A DNA stretch of 64,000 nucleotides, from positions 4,825,501-4,889,500 of the forward strand of contig NZ_CP028908.1 of NCBI RefSeq assembly GCF_024181725.1, written 5' to 3'. Shown in pieces: positions 59,644 through 64,000 of this stretch. Both the position numbers and the translations under genes were made by a program. The notes beneath the pieces were generated by a model that worked only from the letters and a program-made list of their open reading frames with translations, had not been told where the DNA came from and did not search any database. The DNA is from Bradyrhizobium sp. WD16 (lineage in GTDB: Bacteria; Pseudomonadota; Alphaproteobacteria; Rhizobiales; Xanthobacteraceae). The first letter of the stretch is position 1; every line of letters starts with the position of its first letter.

Positions 59644-61638
59644 TCAACGCGTCATCAGCCAATAGACCGCCCGCTGCAGGTGCGATCCCCGGCGATTGCG
59701 GCCCGCATGCCAGTAGTCATGCCGGAGAATCCACCGAAACGCCTGCGGCCGTGCGAGCATCCGCAGGCTGTGTGGATAGGCCAGCAGCCGCCGCGCGTAG
59801 ATCGCGCCGAACCCTTCGCCATGCGGGATGTCGCCGATATAGCGGGCCTCGGCTGCGGATGGATGGCGCAGGAAGCGCTTTAATTGCGCCGTGGCAGCAT
59901 CTCGCGTCAGCGCAAGCTCCGGGAAACGGGACTTGAGCGCCAAATAGTCATCGACGAACGCCATTGCCCCGGCCTGGAGCCGCGTGATGCTCTCGATCCG
60001 ATAAGGCTCGAGATCGGTGGTCGCCCGTACCGGGTTGAAATTTCCACCGGCGTCGCGCTCGATCCGGACGATTGTTCCCTCCGTCGCCGAAAACAGCAGC
60101 TCGACGACTTCGACCCCCTCCCAGATCAGGCGCCGGTATGCGTCCGGCTCGCCTCCCCGGAACAGATAGGCATCATGGGGATATCTGTCGTCGATCAGGC
60201 CGAGCTTGGGCGCAAAGGCATGCGTGCCGAGGTAAAGCCCTGTAATCTGGGGCCCGTCGCCGATATCGCGGAGCATGTCGGTGAGCGAGCGCTGCATCGT
60301 GCCATGCCAGCCGACGTCAACGAGGCCGACGCGACGGCCTGCAGTCAGGCCGGTGGCGCGCAGGTAGTCGAGCAGGACCTCCCGCTCCTCACGGGCATTG
60401 GCGCGAATCGGGTCCGCCAGCTCGGCGAACAACCGGCGCAGGCAGGCATAGTCCGCACCCGTTCTGACCTCATGGTGCGGGCTGTCGAAACCGGCGACGT
60501 GGAAGGCTTGCCGGTGCTGTCGCCAGTCGACGCCGGCGCGCTCGACGAACTGCGCGGCCGTGAGCGTCGAAATTCCACTCGACAGGAACGCGATGTCGTC
60601 GTCGTCGAGCTGCTTGATCGCCGCGATGTTGAGCGCTCTCCGCGAGCCGTACAGATAGTGCGTCTCGGTAACGGCGCTTTCGGTCGCGCCGGCCAGCCTG
60701 TCATACACCCGCTGCATGACAAGGCCTTCGCGGGCGAGGAAATACAGCGCGTCGAATTGGCGCTGCCTGGCCTGCTCGATCAGCCACTCGGTGAAACCAA
60801 CGAACAGCGGACCAACCGTTGCGTAGCCGAAATCCTCCCAGAAACCGTCGTCGTTCGCGCCGGCAGCGCTCGCTCTGCCATGAGTGATCCGGTTGGCAAT
60901 CAGCCCCTGGACGACCGATCGCGCCGGCACGTCTGGCTCCGCTGTCTTCCAGGCATTCGAGACGTGCCGCTCGCTCAGATAGGCGTCCATGCACCGTCTG
61001 TAGTACCAGGTCGACATCCCGTGTTTGCGACCCATCTCGATGTCGGAACGGACATTGTCGCCGATGTGGAGCCAGCGCGCCCCGCCTCCGAGACGGGCCC
61101 GGGCCTCGGCGTGAAGTTCGCCCGTCGACTTCGTCTTCTTCGAGGTCGACGATGCCAGCAGGGCCTCGTAACGGTCGTATCCGGCATTCTGCAGCAGATC
61201 CGCGATCACTGTCTCGGGCAGGTAGGTGTCCGAGATGAAGGCGATGCGCTTTCCGTGTCTGCAGCACCAGCGATAGACATCGTGAATGAATGGATTGCGC
61301 CGACAGACATCGATCTCGGCGGCGATTTCGATCTGGGCAAGGGCGTCGGCCTGATCCGGATCGAGATCCAGCGCCTCCGCCAGGGCCTCGTAAATCTCGG
61401 CGAGAGTGACCTCCCGCAGGCGGAGGCGTTGCCAGGCTCGGTCGCGCGCCATCTGCTCCGCGGCGCGCCGAGCCGGCGCAAACTTCATGGTATCATCGCC
61501 GAGCCGGCGACGTGCAGCCGGCTCCATCAGCAGGAACAGATCCTCCGGCCGCGCCAATGCACGCAGGATCGACGTATCGAACACATCGAACGACACGACG
61601 TCCGCGGCTTCGAGCTTCGACTTCAGCTTGATATCCAT
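59644..61638 (-). CDS. HAD-superfamily protein of the polysaccharide locus
   Basis: 664-residue protein. A HAD domain (residues about 10-230) has SFDVFDTSILRALARPEDLF as motif I, FISDTYLPETVIADLL as motif II, SSTSKKTKSTGE with the Lys, and LHIGDNVRSDIEMGRKHGMS as motif IV. The general-acid Asp of motif I (DxD) is Phe here (DVFDT), so phosphatase activity is doubtful; transferase or other roles are possible. A long C-terminal domain (EGLVMQRVYDRLAGATESAV, VGLVDVGWHGTMQRSLTDML) is seen in similar proteins of capsule loci. It follows the GT2 gene after 48 bases. Confidence 0.82.
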   Translation of the reverse strand: MDIKLKSKLEAADVVSFDVFDTSILRALARPEDLFLLMEPAARRRLGDDTMKFAPARRAAEQMARDRAWQRLRLREVTLAEIYEALAEALDLDPDQADALAQIEIAAEIDVCRRNPFIHDVYRWCCRHGKRIAFISDTYLPETVIADLLQNAGYDRYEALLASSTSKKTKSTGELHAEARARLGGGARWLHIGDNVRSDIEMGRKHGMSTWYYRRCMDAYLSERHVSNAWKTAEPDVPARSVVQGLIANRITHGRASAAGANDDGFWEDFGYATVGPLFVGFTEWLIEQARQRQFDALYFLAREGLVMQRVYDRLAGATESAVTETHYLYGSRRALNIAAIKQLDDDDIAFLSSGISTLTAAQFVERAGVDWRQHRQAFHVAGFDSPHHEVRTGADYACLRRLFAELADPIRANAREEREVLLDYLRATGLTAGRRVGLVDVGWHGTMQRSLTDMLRDIGDGPQITGLYLGTHAFAPKLGLIDDRYPHDAYLFRGGEPDAYRRLIWEGVEVVELLFSATEGTIVRIERDAGGNFNPVRATTDLEPYRIESITRLQAGAMAFVDDYLALKSRFPELALTRDAATAQLKRFLRHPSAAEARYIGDIPHGEGFGAIYARRLLAYPHSLRMLARPQAFRWILRHDYWHAGRNRRGSHLQRAVYWLMTR

Positions 61639-61686
61639 GTCCGCGGCTTGCGTTGTTGGCCTACGTTCTGCCCAAGGGGCCGGCGA

Positions 61687-62568
61687 CTATGTCCTGCGGA
61701 AGATGCGCGACAACAGGCCTTTGTCGCGGTCCTTCCGTCTCAGCCACCTTTTCAGCTGGAGAATCTGCCAGGAGATGTTGGCGCTGGCGCCGATGCCGGC
61801 GCGGCCATTCGCGAGATCCGAACGCAGCCATTCGTTGCGGAGCAAGGCGCTGTAGTTTTCGTGGCTCTCGCTCTGGCCGACGACGCTGTTGCTGTATTCG
61901 ACGGCATCGTTCGGCAGGCGATGATGATAGTAGGCGAGAAATTCGCGAAGCACCCCGATCTCGAAGCATTGCAGAAAACGGATGTTGAAATCCCAGTCCC
62001 CCAGAACCGGCAGGTCTTCGCGAAATGGGCCGATCGTCGCCAGCGCGTCGCGCCGGAACAGGAACGAGATCGGCGGAAACATGTTCTCCGCGAGCATGCG
62101 GAACAGGTGGACCGTCGTCACCCACGAATTGAAATCGTGCTTCACCACGGTCTTGATCCGCTCCCCCCGGATCGTCTCGATGACCCGCTCGGAGTGCGTG
62201 ATGACGCCGCCGAGCTTCGGAAAGCCCGAATTGTCCTGCATGTAGCTCACGGTCTTGCGCAAAAACTCCGGCCGCCAGGCGTCGTCGTCGTCATGAATGA
62301 CGAGATAGCGGCTCGCGCACGCCGCGATACCCTGGTTCGACGCCGCCTCCATGCCGCGTGACGTATTGTTGTGGATGACGTGGCAGCGGCCGGCATAGCG
62401 GTCCGCGCGCTCGACGACCAGGCGGTCCACCGGGGCGGGGTCGCCGCCGTCGTTGACCACCACGTGGATCCAGTCGTCGAAATTCTGGCCGAGCACGCTA
62501 TCCAGGGCGCGTGGCAGCAATAGCGGCCGATTTTTCGTCCGCGTGATCACCGCAACTGTGCCATCCAT
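61687..62568 (-). CDS. Family 2 glycosyltransferase
   Basis: 293-residue GT-A transferase. TVAVITRTKNRPLLLPRALD, VVVNDGGDPAPVDRLV and the metal-binding DDDDAWRPEFLRKTV are clear family 2 motifs; SNQGIAACASRYLVIHDDDD links them. SFLFRRDALATIGPFREDLP, VLGDWDFNIRFLQCFEIGVL and YYHHRLPNDAVEYSNSVVGQ complete the acceptor part. It is soluble or membrane-peripheral. It lies in a minus-strand run with the methyltransferase and Wzt genes and presumably adds a sugar to the exported polymer; donor and acceptor are unknown. Confidence 0.9.
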   Translation of the reverse strand: MDGTVAVITRTKNRPLLLPRALDSVLGQNFDDWIHVVVNDGGDPAPVDRLVVERADRYAGRCHVIHNNTSRGMEAASNQGIAACASRYLVIHDDDDAWRPEFLRKTVSYMQDNSGFPKLGGVITHSERVIETIRGERIKTVVKHDFNSWVTTVHLFRMLAENMFPPISFLFRRDALATIGPFREDLPVLGDWDFNIRFLQCFEIGVLREFLAYYHHRLPNDAVEYSNSVVGQSESHENYSALLRNEWLRSDLANGRAGIGASANISWQILQLKRWLRRKDRDKGLLSRIFRRT

Positions 62569-62613
62569 GAATCGATGTCCCCAACCCGTTTCCGATCCGA
62601 TCGCCCGATGACG

Positions 62614-63492
62614 TCAGTCGCGATCGGTACGACGAACAATACCAACCGCGCCGACCGATGCAATTCTCCGCCACTTTTCCAGCTCTGCGATCCGCAATTT
62701 CAGCTTTTCGCTCTCCTGCCACCAGCGGTCGGTCTGCTCCTTCTGCCATTGCAGGTCGATGGCCGCCCGCCTGCCGCTGGCCAGCCACTCGCCGCGATAC
62801 CGATAGCCTCGGATCTTGTCGGGCAGGCCCTGGGCGAGACCGGCTCGAAACCAGCGATCGCCCTTGGGAAAGACGATCCCGAGGCCCCACTGATTGAGAA
62901 ATTCGAAATGCGGATAGCGTTGCCTGGTCTCGGCCCAGAAGCGCGCGGATTCATAGCCCGAGGACGGCGCGACATCGTGCAGAAGGATGATCCCGTCCCT
63001 GGCGAGCTTCGGAAGCCATGTGGCGAAATCCCTGCTGACCGCGTCATAGGTGTGCAAGCCGTCGATGTGCAGCAGATCGATCGAGCCATCCGTGAACTCG
63101 CCGACCGCGTCGTCGAAACTGGCGCGGCGGACCATGAAGCGGTCATCGGCGAAGCAGAACGCCTTGGTCTTCTGGATCAGTTCGAACACCTCTTCGCCGT
63201 AGTGACCGGCATGCGGGTCTCCCTTCCAGGTATCGATGCCGACGACCTGCGCCTCGAGCGCACGATCCTTTACCGCCTGGCAGAATGCGAAATAGGAGCA
63301 GCCGTAATGAACACCGAGCTCGACGATCAGTCGCGGCTGGACGAAGGCGATCAGGTCATAGGCGAAGTCGCGATGGCTCTGCCACGGCGAAATGGCCAGT
63401 TCCGGGTTGAGAGCGTCGGCCTCATAGTCGGGTTCGCTGATCACCCAGGCGGCGCGCGGCGGCGTTTCGGCAGTGGGCGCGTCTTCAGTCAT
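62614..63492 (-). CDS. Class I SAM-dependent methyltransferase
   Basis: 292-residue methyltransferase of the Methyltransf_24 type. RLIVELGVHYGCSYFAFCQA is the SAM-binding motif I. VVGIDTWKGDPHAGHYGEEV and IDLLHIDGLHTYDAVSRDFA follow, the latter supplying the conserved acidic residue and His. A C-terminal helical coil (LQWQKEQTDRWWQESEKLKL) could contact other export proteins. It overlaps the Wzt-like gene by 8 bases. In polysaccharide loci such enzymes often methylate a terminal sugar and cap chain growth before export through Wzm/Wzt; that role is inferred. Confidence 0.87.
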   Translation of the reverse strand: MTEDAPTAETPPRAAWVISEPDYEADALNPELAISPWQSHRDFAYDLIAFVQPRLIVELGVHYGCSYFAFCQAVKDRALEAQVVGIDTWKGDPHAGHYGEEVFELIQKTKAFCFADDRFMVRRASFDDAVGEFTDGSIDLLHIDGLHTYDAVSRDFATWLPKLARDGIILLHDVAPSSGYESARFWAETRQRYPHFEFLNQWGLGIVFPKGDRWFRAGLAQGLPDKIRGYRYRGEWLASGRRAAIDLQWQKEQTDRWWQESEKLKLRIAELEKWRRIASVGAVGIVRRTDRD

Positions 63493-64000
63493 GTCCCACC
63501 GGGCTCAACGGCGCGTAGCTGGTGCGGGCGGCGCCCGGTGCCTGATGATCGTCGATCGGCATGACACCGAGATTGGCCATCGGGTTGTTGAAGATGCAGT
63601 GGATGACCCGGCCCGGGCTGACGGCGTCGAATTTGACGACGTTGTGAGCCCAGCACTGGATGACGTGGCGCAAGGCATCCGTTCCTTCGCCGACGCCGAT
63701 CGTGATGCTGTAGTCGCCGGGCTGGATATCCGGCCAGTCGAACTCGAAACGCACCAGATGATCTCCGGCGTCGAGCGCGAAAACGCCGTCGGCGAGGCTG
63801 CAGGTATTTTCGCCGCAGATCGGATTACCGAGGCGGTCGCTGAGAAAATACCCGATGATGACATGCGACTTGGCAGCGACGCTGGACAGCCAGATGTGAA
63901 CGCAGATGCGATCCCTCGCCTGCACGGCGCCTGGCGTTCGAAGGTCGGGCCTGGTGACGGCGATCCGCCTGATCAGAACTTCACCGGCCCCGCTGAGCTG
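63485..64000 (-). CDS. wzt: Wzt-like polysaccharide export ABC protein, C-terminal domain (5' end beyond right edge)
   Basis: C-terminal 171 codons of an export ATPase; the nucleotide-binding domain lies beyond the right edge. The beta-rich Wzt_C domain is visible in AKSHVIIGYFLSDRLGNPIC, FALDAGDHLVRFEFDWPDI and PGDYSITIGVGEGTDALRHV, ending with HCIFNNPMANLGVM. This domain recognises the terminal residue of the polymer in O-antigen exporters. It overlaps the methyltransferase gene, suggesting that methyl capping and recognition are linked. The assignment rests on the C-terminal fold and the nearby Wzm; the ATPase motifs are not in view. Confidence 0.8.
   Translation of the reverse strand, partial: QLSGAGEVLIRRIAVTRPDLRTPGAVQARDRICVHIWLSSVAAKSHVIIGYFLSDRLGNPICGENTCSLADGVFALDAGDHLVRFEFDWPDIQPGDYSITIGVGEGTDALRHVIQCWAHNVVKFDAVSPGRVIHCIFNNPMANLGVMPIDDHQAPGAARTSYAPLSPVGHD

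Overview
The window is G+C-rich DNA from an alphaproteobacterium, most likely Hyphomicrobiales and probably the Bradyrhizobium/Rhodopseudomonas group (Nitrobacteraceae). The pointers are an Omp25/31-type outer-membrane barrel, a tandem cold-shock-domain protein, an NDUFS4-type complex I accessory subunit (a family shared by mitochondria and alphaproteobacteria), a periplasmic amino-acid binding protein of the Aap type, CtrA-like boxes and several very small conserved proteins. The genus is inferred from gene types and protein style, not from a database match.

Layout. 1-2.1 kb: aapJ (cut by the left edge) and cystathionine beta-lyase. 2.1-5.9 kb: a minus-strand lipid/glycan modification block (LAB_N protein, GT2, PAP2 phosphatase, GT39). 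6.0-13.3 kb: pbpC overlapping a very large alpha-2-macroglobulin gene. 13.6-14.6 kb: tRNA-Arg(TCT), a small HTH gene and a 3' tRNA fragment, which looks like an integration scar. 14.9-19.6 kb: outer-membrane barrel, TadG-like pilus protein, O-acetylhomoserine sulfhydrylase and a hydrolase. 19.7-24.9 kb: a malonate module (GntR/FCD regulator, malonyl-CoA decarboxylase, three-gene TRAP transporter). 25.1-30.4 kb: a leucine catabolism operon (methylcrotonyl-CoA carboxylase, methylglutaconyl-CoA hydratase, HMG-CoA lyase). 30.8-47.8 kb: mixed genes including NDUFS4, OpgC, tRNA-Pro, a double-PAS hybrid kinase, DUF192, tandem CSD, Sir2, glyoxalase I, a crotonase, an orphan radical SAM protein, a small cytochrome c and malic enzyme. 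This stretch also holds several very small genes and SDR gene remnants. 48.0-55.5 kb: an HTH gene translationally coupled to a hyfBCEFG-I-like operon. 55.9-64 kb: a surface-polysaccharide locus with ABC export (Wzm, Wzt), glycosyltransferase, methyltransferase, HAD protein and an unusual hydrolase fusion.

Two things stand out. First, the hyf-like operon encodes a complex I/group 4 hydrogenase-type membrane complex. Its large subunit lacks the nickel-iron cysteine ligands, while the small subunit keeps all four [4Fe-4S] cysteines. It is therefore probably an energy-converting-hydrogenase-related (Ehr) complex and not a hydrogenase. Second, a family of composite palindromic repeats occurs at five places between 25.0 and 42.4 kb. 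It has four hairpin types that all carry CTAGTG ends. Units are joined through one shared CTAG, and the repeats lie mostly in gaps between convergent genes, in two cases supplying a gene's stop codon.
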